Of a DNA stretch of 43,914 nt, positions 1-9,925 are shown piece after piece. The notes beneath the pieces are model-generated. The model worked only from the letters and a program-made list of their open reading frames with translations. It was not told where the DNA came from and did no database searches. This DNA comes from Bacteroidia bacterium (GTDB lineage: Bacteria; Bacteroidota; Bacteroidia; 2-12-FULL-35-15), in NCBI GenBank assembly GCA_016786925.1, contig JAEUTU010000103.1:1-43914 (forward strand). Reading direction: 5' to 3'. A program made the translations under genes and the position numbers. The first letter of the stretch is position 1; each line of letters starts with the position of its first letter.

Positions 1-40
1 TCGTTTTCGGTTTTTTAAATTATTAAATTATTTTAAAATT

Positions 41-667
41 ATGCATGTAGCAATAGCAGGAAACATTGGGTCGGGTAAAACCACACTTACTACTCTTTTA
101 GCAAAGCACTATAAATGGCAGGCGCATTTTGAGGATGCAGATGATAATCCATATTTGAACGACTTCTATGAAGACATGCAACGTTGGTCATTTAATTTGC
201 AAGTATATTTCTTAAACAGTCGTTTTAGTCAGGTACAACAAATCAAAACAAGCGGTAAAACAGTTATTCAGGATCGTACGATCTATGAGGATGCGTATAT
301 TTTTGCTCCTAACTTACATTCAATGGGGTTGATGACCACCCGTGATTTTGAAAACTATTTTTCTTTATTCAAATTGATGGAGTCCTTTATTTCTCCTCCT
401 GATCTGCTTATATACTTACGTGCATCTGTACCTACATTGGTTAATCAGATCCAAAAACGAGGTCGTGATTACGAAAATGCTATTCGTTTGGATTATTTAA
501 AGCGTTTGAATGAACGTTATGAAGCTTTTATTACATCGTATGAACAAGAGCATAAAAACGCCCGCTTGTTGATCATCGATGTCGACAATAATAATTTCCC
601 TGAAAAATCAGAAGATCTTGGTGCTATTATCAATAAAATTGATGCCGAGATCAACGGATTGTTCTAA
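41..667 (+). CDS. Deoxynucleoside kinase (dNK/dCK-dGK family)
   Basis: A 208-residue protein that probably phosphorylates deoxynucleosides in the cytosolic salvage pathway. The P-loop GNIGSGKTT lies at residues 7-15, directly after the start, which fixes the start codon. An EDADDNPYL segment near residue 31 and the DRTIYEDAYIFA block near residue 79 match the substrate-binding and catalytic (E)DR regions of the family. A lid-like arginine stretch (KRGRDYENAIRLDYL) follows near residue 139. Length is normal for bacterial dNKs. It stands alone, with a strong terminator just downstream, so it is probably not co-transcribed with dnaE. The exact base preference (dA, dG or dC) cannot be read from the sequence. 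Confidence 0.9.
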   Translation: MHVAIAGNIGSGKTTLTTLLAKHYKWQAHFEDADDNPYLNDFYEDMQRWSFNLQVYFLNSRFSQVQQIKTSGKTVIQDRTIYEDAYIFAPNLHSMGLMTTRDFENYFSLFKLMESFISPPDLLIYLRASVPTLVNQIQKRGRDYENAIRLDYLKRLNERYEAFITSYEQEHKNARLLIIDVDNNNFPEKSEDLGAIINKIDAEINGLF

Positions 668-690
668 AATTTCTTCTCTCTAATCTGCGA

Positions 691-726
691 AAAAGCACTT
701 CTTTTTTTAGAAGTGCTTTTTTGTTA
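691..726 (+). terminator. Rho-independent terminator after the dNK gene
   Basis: A perfect 12-bp stem, AAAAGCACTTCT (691-702) pairing with AGAAGTGCTTTT (709-720), has a 6-T loop and is followed by more T residues. It separates the kinase gene from dnaE. Confidence 0.9.
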
Positions 727-807
727 TTTACATTTTTCAAATCTTATTAACACGCAATAGAATTAGGCTTTTTAATGAGTAAATTTACAGTCCATTAATT
801 TAACTAC

Positions 808-3800
808 ATGAAATTTTCTCATTTACACGTACATACTCAATTTTCACTTCTAGATGGTGCTGCTGATGTTGCTTCTTTATATAAAAAAGCAGTGAACGAT
901 AATATGCCCGCTCTAGCGATCACCGACCATGGAAACATGTTCGGAGTATTCAAATTTGTTGCCGAAGCCGGAAAACACAATACACCCGATAATCCAAACA
1001 AAATTAAACCGATCGTTGGTTGTGAGTTTTATGTAGTGGAGAACCGTCATAAACGTCAATTTACCAAGGAAGATAAAGATGTTCGTTATCATCAGCTATT
1101 GCTGGCAAAAGATGCGGAAGGATATAAAAACCTGGTGAAGCTTTGCTCTTTGGGTTATATGGAAGGTTTGTATGGTAAGTATCCGCGTATCGATAAAGAA
1201 CTTATTCTGCAATATCATAAAGGTTTGATAGCTACCACCTGTTGTTTGGGAGCATCCGTACCTCGTACTATATTGAAAAAAGGAGAGGATGAAGGTGAAA
1301 AAGAATTCAAATGGTGGTTGGATATTTTTGGTGAAGATTATTATGTGGAGCTTCAACGTCACAGCATTCCTGAACAAAACACGGTGAATGAAGTATTGTT
1401 AAAGTTCGCTAAAAAATACAATGTCAAGATCATTGCTTCTAACGATTCTCACTATGTGGATCAGGAAGATGCAAATGCGCATGATATCTTACTTTGTATC
1501 AATACCGGTGAAAAACAAAGTACACCAACTTTAAAAGAATTTGATGATGAAGTCTCCATGAAAGGCAAACGTTTTGCTTTTTATAATGATCAGTTCTATT
1601 TCAAAACGACTCAGGAAATGAGTCAATTGTTTAGCGATATTCCTCAAGCTATTGATAATACCAATGAGATCGTAGATAAGATCACTCCATTAAAGTTGAA
1701 GCAGGATATCATGCTTCCTAACTATCAGATCCCTGAAGGCTTTGCGACACAGGATGATTATTTACATCACCTAACTTATACAGGTGCCAAGGAGCGTTAT
1801 CGCGAATTGAGTCCTGAGATTGAAGAACGATTAAATTTTGAATTGTTCACCATCAAAACAATGGGTTTTGCGGGTTATTTCTTGATCGTTGCCGATTTCA
1901 TCAGAGCCGGACGTGATATTGGTGTGTTTGTTGGTCCGGGACGTGGTTCCGCTGCAGGTTCTGCTGTTGCTTATTGTATAGGAATTACCAACATCGATCC
2001 GATTAAATACAACTTACTATTTGAGCGTTTCTTAAATCCGGATCGTAAGTCGATGCCCGATATCGATACCGACTTTGACGATGAAGGTCGTCAGAAAGTG
2101 ATCGACTATGTAGTGGATAAATACGGTAAAAATCAGGTAGCACAAATTGTTACCTATGGTACCATGGCTGCTAAAATGAGTATCAAAGATGTGGCGCGTG
2201 TGCTGGATCTGGCATTGCCTGATTCTAATGCATTGGCCAAATTAGTGCCTGAAAAGCCGGGTATTGAGTTGGAACGTGTATTAACAGCACCACTTACCGG
2301 TGAAAAAAGTTTAGAAGAAAAAGAAGGACTTGCGGGTGAAGATATAGAAAATGTAAAACGTTTGCGTGAGATCATGAATGGAAATGATCTGCAGGCAAAA
2401 GTTTTGAAAGAAGCATTGATCCTTGAAGGGTCGGTGCGTGGAACAGGTATTCATGCTGCCGGTATCATCATTGCTCCGAAAGATTTGACAGAGATCATTC
2501 CGGTAGCTACATCCAAAGAATCAGAATTATTGATCACACAATATGATGGTAAAGTGATCGAGGATGCGGGTGTAATTAAAATGGACTTTTTAGGTCTTAA
2601 AACACTGACCATCCTTCGTGATGCCTTGCGCATGATCAAACAAAATCATGGTGTTGACATTGTGATCGATGATATTCCGCTGGATGATCAGAAAACATTT
2701 GAACTCTATCAACGAGGCGATACCAATGGTACTTTCCAGTTTGAAAGTGCCGGTATGCAAAAGTATTTGAAAGAATTAAAGCCCGATAAGTTTGCCGATC
2801 TGATCGCTATGAACGCTTTGTATCGTCCGGGTCCGATCGAATATATTCCTAACTTCATCAAGCGTAAACACGGTTTAGAACCTGTTGTGTATGACCTTCC
2901 TGAAATGGAAGAATACCTTTCCGATACTTATGGTATTACCGTGTATCAGGAGCAGGTAATGTTGTTGTCGCAAAAACTGGCAGGCTTTAGTAAAGGTGAT
3001 GCCGATGTATTGCGTAAAGCAATGGGTAAAAAAGATAAAGCTACTCTTGATAAAATGAAGAGTAAGTTTATGGATGGTGCTACTGCCAAAGGCTTGCCTG
3101 CTGATAAACTGGAGAAGATCTGGACCGACTGGGAAAAATTTGCACAGTACGCCTTTAATAAATCACATTCTACTTGTTATGCATTCGTTGCTTTCCAAAC
3201 GGCTTATTTAAAAGCACATTATCCGGGAGAGTACATGGCTTCAGTTCTTACACACAACTTAAGTAATATCGATAAGATCACCTTCTTTATGGATGAGTGT
3301 AAGCGCATGGGTGTGTCTGTACTTGGACCGGATGTGAATGAAAGTTCGTACCAGTTCAGTGTAAACAAAGCCGGACAGATCCGTTTTGGAATGGGAGCTG
3401 TAAAAGGAGTAGGCGAGGCAGCTGTGATGTCTATTGTTGAAGAGCGCGAAGCAAACGGTCCGTTTAAAAGTATTTTTGACCTAGTAAGAAGGATCAATCT
3501 GCGTGCAGCCAACAAAAAAACATTTGAAAGTTTGGCTTATGCCGGTGGTTTCGATTCATTAGGTATTCCGCGTTCTACGTATTTCTTTGCCGATGGAAAT
3601 GATAACATCACTTTCCTTGAAAAAGCCATCCGTTATGGAAACGGTCATCAGGATGGTGCTAATTCATCGCAAGTATCCTTGTTTGGCGAAGAAAGCGCTG
3701 TTGATATGCCCGAGCCGAACATCCCTGTTTGCGAAGCATGGGGAAATCTGGAGCAATTAAAATATGAAAAAGATGTAGTAGGATTCTTTATTTCCGGACA

Positions 3801-4398
3801 TCCTTTGGATTCTTATAAATTGGAGATCGACTTCTTCTGTTATCATACAGTAAGCGATCTGAAGAATATTGAAGAGAATAAAAACAAAGAACTGGTGGTG
3901 GGTGGTATTGTAACCAATGTTCATAATGGAATAACAAAGACCGGTAATCCATGGGGAAAGATCACCATTGAAGATTATAATGAATCGATCGATCTGGCCT
4001 TTTTTGGAGAAGATTATGTGAAGTTCAAACAGTATATGGTCAACGGACTATTCCTGTATGTAAAAGGAAAAGTATCGGAGCGATTCCGTAATTCGGGCAA
4101 CTGGGAATTTAAAGTATCAAGCATTCAATTGCTTTCAGAGTTGAGAGATAAAATGGCGAGAAGTATAACCGTAAATGTTCCATTAAAAATGTTGAATGAT
4201 GAATTCATTACCAAGTTCAATGAGATCATTACCGAGAATGAAAAGCTTCAACCAAGAAATTGTTCTCTGCGTTTTAAAGTGATCGATACCGATGAAAATG
4301 TGGCCATTGATCTGCCTTCCAAACGGGTGAAGGTAAATCCAACCAATGAATTTTTGGCGATGCTGAAGGAAAATAATCTGGATTTTAGATTGAATTAA
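808..4398 (+). CDS. dnaE: DNA polymerase III alpha subunit
   Basis: The replicative polymerase catalytic subunit, 1196 residues, a normal DnaE1-type length. The N-terminal PHP domain begins HLHVHTQFSLLDGA near residue 5 and runs to about residue 280. The Pol III core carries the catalytic aspartate motif PDIDTDFDD near residues 415-423, preceded by a GPGRGSAAGS segment. A helix-hairpin-helix region and an OB-fold (VVGGIVTNVHNGITKTGNPW, about 1027-1046) are near the C terminus. There is no DEDD exonuclease insertion, so it is DnaE and not PolC. The start is chosen because MKFSHLHVHTQFS matches the family N terminus. The lipoprotein gene 10 bp downstream is probably co-transcribed. Confidence 0.98.
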   Translation: MKFSHLHVHTQFSLLDGAADVASLYKKAVNDNMPALAITDHGNMFGVFKFVAEAGKHNTPDNPNKIKPIVGCEFYVVENRHKRQFTKEDKDVRYHQLLLAKDAEGYKNLVKLCSLGYMEGLYGKYPRIDKELILQYHKGLIATTCCLGASVPRTILKKGEDEGEKEFKWWLDIFGEDYYVELQRHSIPEQNTVNEVLLKFAKKYNVKIIASNDSHYVDQEDANAHDILLCINTGEKQSTPTLKEFDDEVSMKGKRFAFYNDQFYFKTTQEMSQLFSDIPQAIDNTNEIVDKITPLKLKQDIMLPNYQIPEGFATQDDYLHHLTYTGAKERYRELSPEIEERLNFELFTIKTMGFAGYFLIVADFIRAGRDIGVFVGPGRGSAAGSAVAYCIGITNIDPIKYNLLFERFLNPDRKSMPDIDTDFDDEGRQKVIDYVVDKYGKNQVAQIVTYGTMAAKMSIKDVARVLDLALPDSNALAKLVPEKPGIELERVLTAPLTGEKSLEEKEGLAGEDIENVKRLREIMNGNDLQAKVLKEALILEGSVRGTGIHAAGIIIAPKDLTEIIPVATSKESELLITQYDGKVIEDAGVIKMDFLGLKTLTILRDALRMIKQNHGVDIVIDDIPLDDQKTFELYQRGDTNGTFQFESAGMQKYLKELKPDKFADLIAMNALYRPGPIEYIPNFIKRKHGLEPVVYDLPEMEEYLSDTYGITVYQEQVMLLSQKLAGFSKGDADVLRKAMGKKDKATLDKMKSKFMDGATAKGLPADKLEKIWTDWEKFAQYAFNKSHSTCYAFVAFQTAYLKAHYPGEYMASVLTHNLSNIDKITFFMDECKRMGVSVLGPDVNESSYQFSVNKAGQIRFGMGAVKGVGEAAVMSIVEEREANGPFKSIFDLVRRINLRAANKKTFESLAYAGGFDSLGIPRSTYFFADGNDNITFLEKAIRYGNGHQDGANSSQVSLFGEESAVDMPEPNIPVCEAWGNLEQLKYEKDVVGFFISGHPLDSYKLEIDFFCYHTVSDLKNIEENKNKELVVGGIVTNVHNGITKTGNPWGKITIEDYNESIDLAFFGEDYVKFKQYMVNGLFLYVKGKVSERFRNSGNWEFKVSSIQLLSELRDKMARSITVNVPLKMLNDEFITKFNEIITENEKLQPRNCSLRFKVIDTDENVAIDLPSKRVKVNPTNEFLAMLKENNLDFRLN

Positions 4399-4408
4399 GA
4401 ACTGTAAA

Positions 4409-5314
4409 ATGATCCGTTTATTTGTTCTTTTTTCATTGATTTTATTTAGCTCCTGCAGCTTCAACAAGATGTTTCTTGTTCCTTACAAGATCCCTGCGGA
4501 TGCCAAATTTGCGAAGATGCCCCGTAAAGATGGGGATACCACCAAGATATTTTTTAATGGTGAGGCGCATCAACCTGTATTTACAAAGAATGGTAAGGAT
4601 ACCATACAATTTGATTATACGATCGAAAGTGTAGTCTTTACAAGTAAAAGTGGCAATAAGTTACATGGCTGGTTCATCCAACCGAAAGATAAAAAAGCGG
4701 ACATCACTTTATTGCATTTTCATGGCAATGCAGGTAATCTATTGTATCAGTTTCAAGCCATGACACCTCTTGCTGCTAAAGGATTTCAGATCTTTATGTT
4801 CGATTACAGCGGATTTGGTTTTTCGGAAGGAAAAGCTACCCGTGATAATGTTCGTATGGATGCGAACTCTGCATTAGATTATGTAAAGTCACGACAAGAA
4901 ATTCAAGGCACCAAGCTGGTAATTTATGGTCAGTCTTTAGGCGGTCATTTATCGGCAGTGGTGGGTAACGACCGCCAGGCTGAGATCGATGGATTGGTGA
5001 TAGAAGGTGCTTTTTCATCGCACCACGATGTAGCTGCTTATATGGTAAGAAGGATTGCGCTAGTGGGTGGACTCGCGCGTATCATGGTGAAGAATGGATA
5101 TTCAGCTAAACGATCTATTCAGACGTTTAAAAAGCCTCTGCTTGTGATACACAGCACCGAGGATGAAGTGATACCGGAATACATGGGCAAAAAGATCTAC
5201 AAAAAAGCAAACACTCAAAAAGAGTTTTATGAGATCAATAAATGTCATATTTGTGGTCCCATTTATTATACCGATGAGATAGCCGGCAAGATCAGAAAAA
5301 TGCTGGGATCATAA
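4409..5314 (+). CDS. Lipoprotein alpha/beta hydrolase
   Basis: A 301-residue serine hydrolase of the alpha/beta fold, resembling the ABHD13/YfhR group. The N terminus is a lipoprotein signal with the lipobox LFSSC and Cys at about residue 16, so it is probably anchored in the cell envelope. HFHGNAGN near residue 109 fits the oxyanion-hole strand, GQSLGG near residue 175 holds the nucleophile serine, and STEDEVIP and a KCHICG histidine near the C terminus could complete the triad. The substrate is unknown. It starts 10 bp after dnaE stops, but its role has no evident link to replication. Confidence 0.85.
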   Translation: MIRLFVLFSLILFSSCSFNKMFLVPYKIPADAKFAKMPRKDGDTTKIFFNGEAHQPVFTKNGKDTIQFDYTIESVVFTSKSGNKLHGWFIQPKDKKADITLLHFHGNAGNLLYQFQAMTPLAAKGFQIFMFDYSGFGFSEGKATRDNVRMDANSALDYVKSRQEIQGTKLVIYGQSLGGHLSAVVGNDRQAEIDGLVIEGAFSSHHDVAAYMVRRIALVGGLARIMVKNGYSAKRSIQTFKKPLLVIHSTEDEVIPEYMGKKIYKKANTQKEFYEINKCHICGPIYYTDEIAGKIRKMLGS

Positions 5315-5389
5315 GCTCATAAAATTTATTTCCTTTTGTCCTAACTACCTCCCAAAATACTATCTTTATCGCCAATTTTAAATCTATTT

Positions 5390-6787
5390 ATGAATTCCCC
5401 TAACAAGCTGTCACAACCTTTTATAATGGTGCTTAGTGTTACCATTATTTTATTGCTTGTTTCATTGATTCCAACCGAATGGAATGTTATGGGAATCAAA
5501 ACAAAAAAGGTGGAACCGCTGGCGGATATATTATCGAAAGCCGCTCTCAAAAAAGCTCCTTTGCCAAGTTTCATTGTTAATGATTCCATCATAGCAAAAG
5601 ACAGTACTGCTGTTGCAATTCGTAAAGTAGATCCTGCCAATATCCTTGATTTTGAAAGTGATACAACATCGGCATTGGCTCATTTTTTTGATGCTTTGAA
5701 TAAAACATTAAAAACAAAAAATAAAACGCGTATTGCTTATTTCGGTGATTCCATGATCGAAGGTGATCTGATCTCTCAGGATCTGCGTAGCAATATGCAA
5801 GATCATTTTGGTGGATATGGTGTTGGCTTTGTGCCGGTAACATCTATCGTTTCCGGTTTCAGAACAAGTGTGATCCATTCCTTTGGTGGCTGGACTACCT
5901 ACAATCTTTTGGAGAATGCTCCTGCCAATCATACCTTGGGAATTTCCGGTTATTCTTTTGTTCCCGGAACCATGGGAAGTATTGATACAGCAGATGTGAA
6001 TAGTGGAAGCTGGGTGAAATACGTTGCTGCCAATAAAAAACACATTGATCAGTTCTATGAGATAAAACTACTGTACGGAAAAAGTGCGGAAGGAAATGAT
6101 GTGATCATTAATGGTAAACGCTATCCTTTGCATGGAACCAATTCAGTGAATCAGGTCTCTGTTCAGAGCGCGAATCCTATGAAAGCCATCAATGCTAAAT
6201 TTCAATGCAAAACTTCCATTGATATTTTTGGGTTTAGTATGGAAAGTGATAGTGGTGTGTTTGTCGATAATTTTTCCTTCCGTGGCAATTCAGGTTTGCC
6301 AATTGCTAAAGTGACTCAGGCTGTTTACTCCGGAACAAACGCATGTTTGGATTACGATCTCATTATTCTTGAATATGGCTTGAATGCTGTTAGTCCGGAA
6401 GTAACCGATTTTTCATGGTATGAGCGTGGTATGAATAATGTGATCAAACACATCAAAGCAAGTTTTCCAAATAGCAGCATTCTGTTGGTAAGTGTGGGCG
6501 ATAAGAGTTATCGTAAAAATGGTGAATATATAACCGATCCGAGTGTTCCCTTGTTAGTGGCTGCACAAAAGCGATTGGCAGAGAACAATAAGGTTGCCTT
6601 TTGGAGTTTGTATGATGCCATGGGTGGTGAGGGTTCTATGGTAAAGTGGGTGGAAGGAGATACAGCTTTCGCCAACAAAGATTATACACACTTTAATTTT
6701 AAAGGAGCACGAAAAGTGGGGAAGTTGATGTATGATAAGTTAATGAGTGAATACAAAGATTATAATAAAGCACAAGCGAAGAAATGA
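5390..6787 (+). CDS. SGNH/GDSL-type hydrolase, first of a pair
   Basis: A 465-residue exported or membrane-anchored protein. A hydrophobic stretch at about residues 10-25 (FIMVLSVTIILLLVSLI) acts as a signal anchor. The SGNH block I is IAYFGDSMIEGD near residue 117, block III is probably the glycine-asparagine pair in EYGLNAV, and block V is DYTHFN near residue 427, giving the Asp and His of the triad. Such domains transfer or remove acyl groups on exported glycans. The stop overlaps the start of the next SGNH gene by 4 bp (ATGA), so they are translationally coupled. It is a divergent paralogue of that neighbour. Confidence 0.82.
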   Translation: MNSPNKLSQPFIMVLSVTIILLLVSLIPTEWNVMGIKTKKVEPLADILSKAALKKAPLPSFIVNDSIIAKDSTAVAIRKVDPANILDFESDTTSALAHFFDALNKTLKTKNKTRIAYFGDSMIEGDLISQDLRSNMQDHFGGYGVGFVPVTSIVSGFRTSVIHSFGGWTTYNLLENAPANHTLGISGYSFVPGTMGSIDTADVNSGSWVKYVAANKKHIDQFYEIKLLYGKSAEGNDVIINGKRYPLHGTNSVNQVSVQSANPMKAINAKFQCKTSIDIFGFSMESDSGVFVDNFSFRGNSGLPIAKVTQAVYSGTNACLDYDLIILEYGLNAVSPEVTDFSWYERGMNNVIKHIKASFPNSSILLVSVGDKSYRKNGEYITDPSVPLLVAAQKRLAENNKVAFWSLYDAMGGEGSMVKWVEGDTAFANKDYTHFNFKGARKVGKLMYDKLMSEYKDYNKAQAKK

Positions 6788-8037
6788 TCAGACAAAGAAC
6801 GATAGCATTTATTTTATTTTATACAGTTGTTACGGCATTTGCTCAAACAGTGGATACTTCTGTTTATAAGCAATATGTTTTTATTAATAAGGAATTGAAT
6901 CGCATTGAGAACGATAGTACTTCACTAAGTTCCTTGTATGAGAAGTTATATCAACTCGAACAAACGAAAAAGGGTAGAGTGAATATTGCTCACATTGGTG
7001 ATTCGCACATTCAAGCCGATCATTTTTCAGGAAGCATCCGTCAGAAGATGCAACGTAAATTTGGAAATGCCGGTCGTGGTTTGATATTTCCATATAGAGT
7101 AGCGAAGAGCAATGAACCTTCTTCTTATAAAACAACCAGTCATTCTACTTGGGATTACAAGCGCAATGTATTTTATGATAAACCATTACCAATTGGTGTG
7201 AGTGGTTTTACAATCGAAAGCAGCGATTCACTGTCAGAGATCAATTTACTTGTGAAAGATCAGCCGGGCTTGGGTTATGCATTTACCAAGTTTTCTTTGT
7301 TTCATGAAAAAGGAATCAATAATTATGATATCACCGTTTGTGACGATCTGAATTGTGAATTAAAAACCTTCCGCGCTAGCGATAAAACCAACAATCCATT
7401 TGTTTCGACCGCATTATTTGATATGCCGATGCGTCAGATCATTTTGCGTAGCAAACGTACTGATACTGTTAATCAAAAAGCAACACGTATCTATGGAATG
7501 TTATTGGAAAACGATTCATCCGGTGTGTTGTATAATATGATCGGAGTGAATGGTGCGGAATATCGTCATTATAACATGTCGAAATATTTTAAAGATCAAT
7601 TGAGTTATTTGAATTCCGATCTGGTGATCATTTCTATGGGTACGAATGAAGCATTCTACGGTCGATTAGATAAAGATCTGTTCTATAAGAACATTGATTC
7701 ATTGGTGATGAACATCAAGGCAGCCAATCCAAATGCTTCGGTATTGATCACCACTCCTGCTGATTCCTATAAAAGAGGCCGAAAAGGACGTGTAAAGAAT
7801 CCGGATGTAAAGGTGGCAAAAGAAACGATCATTCAATACTGTAAGGATCATAACATGGCCTATTGGGATCTGTATGAAGTAATGGGTGGCTACGGCTCTA
7901 TGGGTAAATGGTATCTGGCAAAATTAACTGCAAAAGACAGGGTGCATTTTACCGGAAGAGGGTATCAGATCCATGGCGATTTATTTTATACCGCTTTTTT
8001 GAAGGGTTATGAAAATTATAAAAAGAACAGAAAATAA
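6784..8037 (+). CDS. SGNH/GDSL-type hydrolase, second of a pair
   Basis: A 417-residue protein with a cleavable signal peptide (hydrophobic core AFILFYTVVTAFA, then Q), so it acts in the periplasm or at the surface. The SGNH blocks are clear: IAHIGDSHIQADHF near residue 74, ISMGTNEAF near residue 287, and DRVHFTGRGY near residue 379 with the catalytic Asp-x-x-His. It shares block arrangement and the phrases LYxxMGGxGSMxKW with the upstream gene, so the pair arose by duplication. It lies 4 bp overlapping the upstream gene and 2 bp from the MBOAT gene, indicating a single operon for O-acyl transfer. Confidence 0.84.
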   Translation: MIRQRTIAFILFYTVVTAFAQTVDTSVYKQYVFINKELNRIENDSTSLSSLYEKLYQLEQTKKGRVNIAHIGDSHIQADHFSGSIRQKMQRKFGNAGRGLIFPYRVAKSNEPSSYKTTSHSTWDYKRNVFYDKPLPIGVSGFTIESSDSLSEINLLVKDQPGLGYAFTKFSLFHEKGINNYDITVCDDLNCELKTFRASDKTNNPFVSTALFDMPMRQIILRSKRTDTVNQKATRIYGMLLENDSSGVLYNMIGVNGAEYRHYNMSKYFKDQLSYLNSDLVIISMGTNEAFYGRLDKDLFYKNIDSLVMNIKAANPNASVLITTPADSYKRGRKGRVKNPDVKVAKETIIQYCKDHNMAYWDLYEVMGGYGSMGKWYLAKLTAKDRVHFTGRGYQIHGDLFYTAFLKGYENYKKNRK

Positions 8038-8039
8038 GA

Positions 8040-9527
8040 ATGTTTGATATTGATATAGATAAACTTCTGGGTCAACTGACTTATAATGCAAAAGATCCTT
8101 TGCTGTTCAATAGCGGGTTCTTTCTGTTTTTCTTTTGTGTTTTTCTGTTGGGGTATCAATTTCTCTATAAAAGAAAAGTAGCCCGCGTTGTTTATTTTAC
8201 ATTGTTCTCGCTTTACTTCTTTTATAAAGCTTGTGGCTTTTATTTCTTATTTATTCTACTTTCTGCCGTGGTCGATTTTAACCTTTCCAATTGGTTATAT
8301 AGAGCGCAGAGCAAGAAGATGAAAAACTTCATTTTGATCTTCAGTATTGTCATCAACCTGGGTTTATTATTCTATTTTAAGTACACCAATTTTTTTATTG
8401 AGATCATCAACGACCTGAAATTAGGAGAGGTAAAGCCTTTGAATTTGATCCTTCCAATAGGTATATCCTTCTATACATTTGAGAATTTAAGTTACACGAT
8501 CGATGTGTATCGAGGAAAGTTCAAACCCGTTACCAGCTTTTTGGACTATTGTTTCTTTTTATCCTTTTTCCCTAAATTGGTGATGGGACCCATTGTTCGT
8601 GCTGCCGATTTTATTCCGCAGATCCGGAAAGATATATTCATTACCAATTCGGATATTTCACGCGGCTTGTACCTCATTTTGGGCGGTTTGTTCAAAAAAG
8701 TGGTTATCTCCGATTATATTTATGTGAATTATGTGCAATACATTTTTGATGATCCTTCGCGCCATTCGGGTATAGAGTGTTTGATGGGCGTGTATGGCTA
8801 TGCGATGGTAATCTATTGCGACTTTTCCGGGTATTCCGATATGGCAATAGGGATGGCTAAATGGATGGGATTCACCATCAATGATAATTTCGATTCTCCT
8901 TATCAATCATCCAGTATTACGGAGTTCTGGCGTAGATGGCACATGTCGCTTTCAGCCTGGCTGAAAGATTATTTATACATTTCTTTAGGTGGTAATAGAG
9001 TAGGGAAGTTCCGTCAGTATCTGAACCTGATGATCACCATGTTATTAGGTGGTTTATGGCATGGCGCTTCTTTTAATTTTGTGGTATGGGGCGGAATGCA
9101 TGGACTAGCCTTGGCGTTGGATAAGGTAAGAATGAGTGTTTTCCCGGATGATCCTGCTTCTAAATTGAAAAACTCTAAATTATTAAAAGTGCTGGGAGTG
9201 ATCATCACCTTTCATTTTGTTTGTTTTTGCTGGATCTTCTTTAAAGCGTCCTCTTTTGAAGATGCAGGAATTATCATTACTCAGATCTTCACCAATTTCA
9301 ATGGAGCAGCTTGGCAACCGATGTTACAAGCCTATGGAGTGGTTTTCGGTGTGATGTTGTTGGGATATATCATCCATTTTATACCAAGATCCTATGAGCA
9401 TTTTTCGGAGATGATCTTGAGCAAGATCACTATTTTCGGACGAATTGCGGTTATTTTGGTGTTCATTTGGTTAGTGATACAGGTGAAACAATCCGATCAG
9501 GTAATGCCAATTTACCTTCAATTTTAG
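8040..9527 (+). CDS. MBOAT family membrane O-acyltransferase (AlgI/DltB-like)
   Basis: A 495-residue polytopic membrane protein with about ten hydrophobic segments. Family signatures include [19 protein letters not shown] near residue 140, [12 protein letters not shown] near residue 183, [19 protein letters not shown] near residue 296, and [19 protein letters not shown] near residue 336 with the conserved catalytic-type histidine. AlgI/DltB-type MBOATs move an acyl group across the membrane to an extracytoplasmic partner. The two SGNH proteins encoded just upstream are the natural partners, as in AlgI with AlgJ/AlgX or DltB with DltD. The target glycan is not identifiable here. Confidence 0.93.
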   Translation: MFDIDIDKLLGQLTYNAKDPLLFNSGFFLFFFCVFLLGYQFLYKRKVARVVYFTLFSLYFFYKACGFYFLFILLSAVVDFNLSNWLYRAQSKKMKNFILIFSIVINLGLLFYFKYTNFFIEIINDLKLGEVKPLNLILPIGISFYTFENLSYTIDVYRGKFKPVTSFLDYCFFLSFFPKLVMGPIVRAADFIPQIRKDIFITNSDISRGLYLILGGLFKKVVISDYIYVNYVQYIFDDPSRHSGIECLMGVYGYAMVIYCDFSGYSDMAIGMAKWMGFTINDNFDSPYQSSSITEFWRRWHMSLSAWLKDYLYISLGGNRVGKFRQYLNLMITMLLGGLWHGASFNFVVWGGMHGLALALDKVRMSVFPDDPASKLKNSKLLKVLGVIITFHFVCFCWIFFKASSFEDAGIIITQIFTNFNGAAWQPMLQAYGVVFGVMLLGYIIHFIPRSYEHFSEMILSKITIFGRIAVILVFIWLVIQVKQSDQVMPIYLQF

Positions 9528-9544
9528 TTTTTTTTAGATATTTT

Positions 9545-9575
9545 TTGTCAGATCAAATAATTTTTCCGTTATTTG
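9545..9575 (+). promoter_or_regulatory. Candidate rpmB promoter
   Basis: TTG at 9545-9547 and GTTATTTG at 9568-9575 are separated by 20 bp, close to the Bacteroidota TTG / TAnnTTTG pattern. The -7 region and what follows (ATTTGCAnnCCC) resemble the sequence upstream of rpmG, which suggests matched control of the two ribosomal protein genes. The -7 box deviates at its first two bases. Confidence 0.45.
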
Positions 9576-9619
9576 CACTCCCAAATTATAAAAAAAGAAC
9601 ATTTTTAATACAGTATACG

Positions 9620-9859
9620 ATGTCAAAAGTTTGCGAAATCACAGGAAAAAAGGCTATTGTGGGTAACAATGTATCTCACTCTAATACTAAAACAAAACGT
9701 AAGTTCAGCGTGAACTTAAAAGTTAAGAAATTCTATTTACCTGAAGAAGATAAATGGATCACTTTGCGTATTTCTACTTCTGCATTACGTACGATCAATA
9801 AAAACGGGATCGCTGCAGTAGTTAAAGAAGCTCGCGAAAAAGGATTCTTGAAAAAATAA
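9620..9859 (+). CDS. rpmB: 50S ribosomal protein L28
   Basis: A 79-residue protein starting [20 protein letters not shown], the standard L28 N terminus, with the family's K-rich [16 protein letters not shown] centre. The reading frame is open further upstream to 9467, but that extension overlaps the end of the MBOAT gene and the promoter and has no L28 similarity, so the ATG at 9620 is chosen. It is followed by its own terminator. In many Bacteroidota L28 is followed directly by L33; here an aminopeptidase gene lies between. Confidence 0.96.
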   Translation: MSKVCEITGKKAIVGNNVSHSNTKTKRKFSVNLKVKKFYLPEEDKWITLRISTSALRTINKNGIAAVVKEAREKGFLKK

Positions 9860-9884
9860 TAGTATTTAATTATACTCTTTATAG

Positions 9885-9920
9885 AAAACGTTGCTACATT
9901 CGTAGTAACGTTTTTTGTTT
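9885..9920 (+). terminator. Rho-independent terminator after rpmB
   Basis: A 13-bp stem with one G-T wobble (9885-9897 with 9902-9914) and a four-base loop ATTC is followed by T residues. It ends 6 bp before the next start codon. Confidence 0.85.
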
Positions 9921-9925
9921 TTATT

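Noticed and set aside
9467..9619. N-terminal extension of L28
   Set aside because: It overlaps the MBOAT gene and the promoter and does not resemble L28; the normal start is at 9620.
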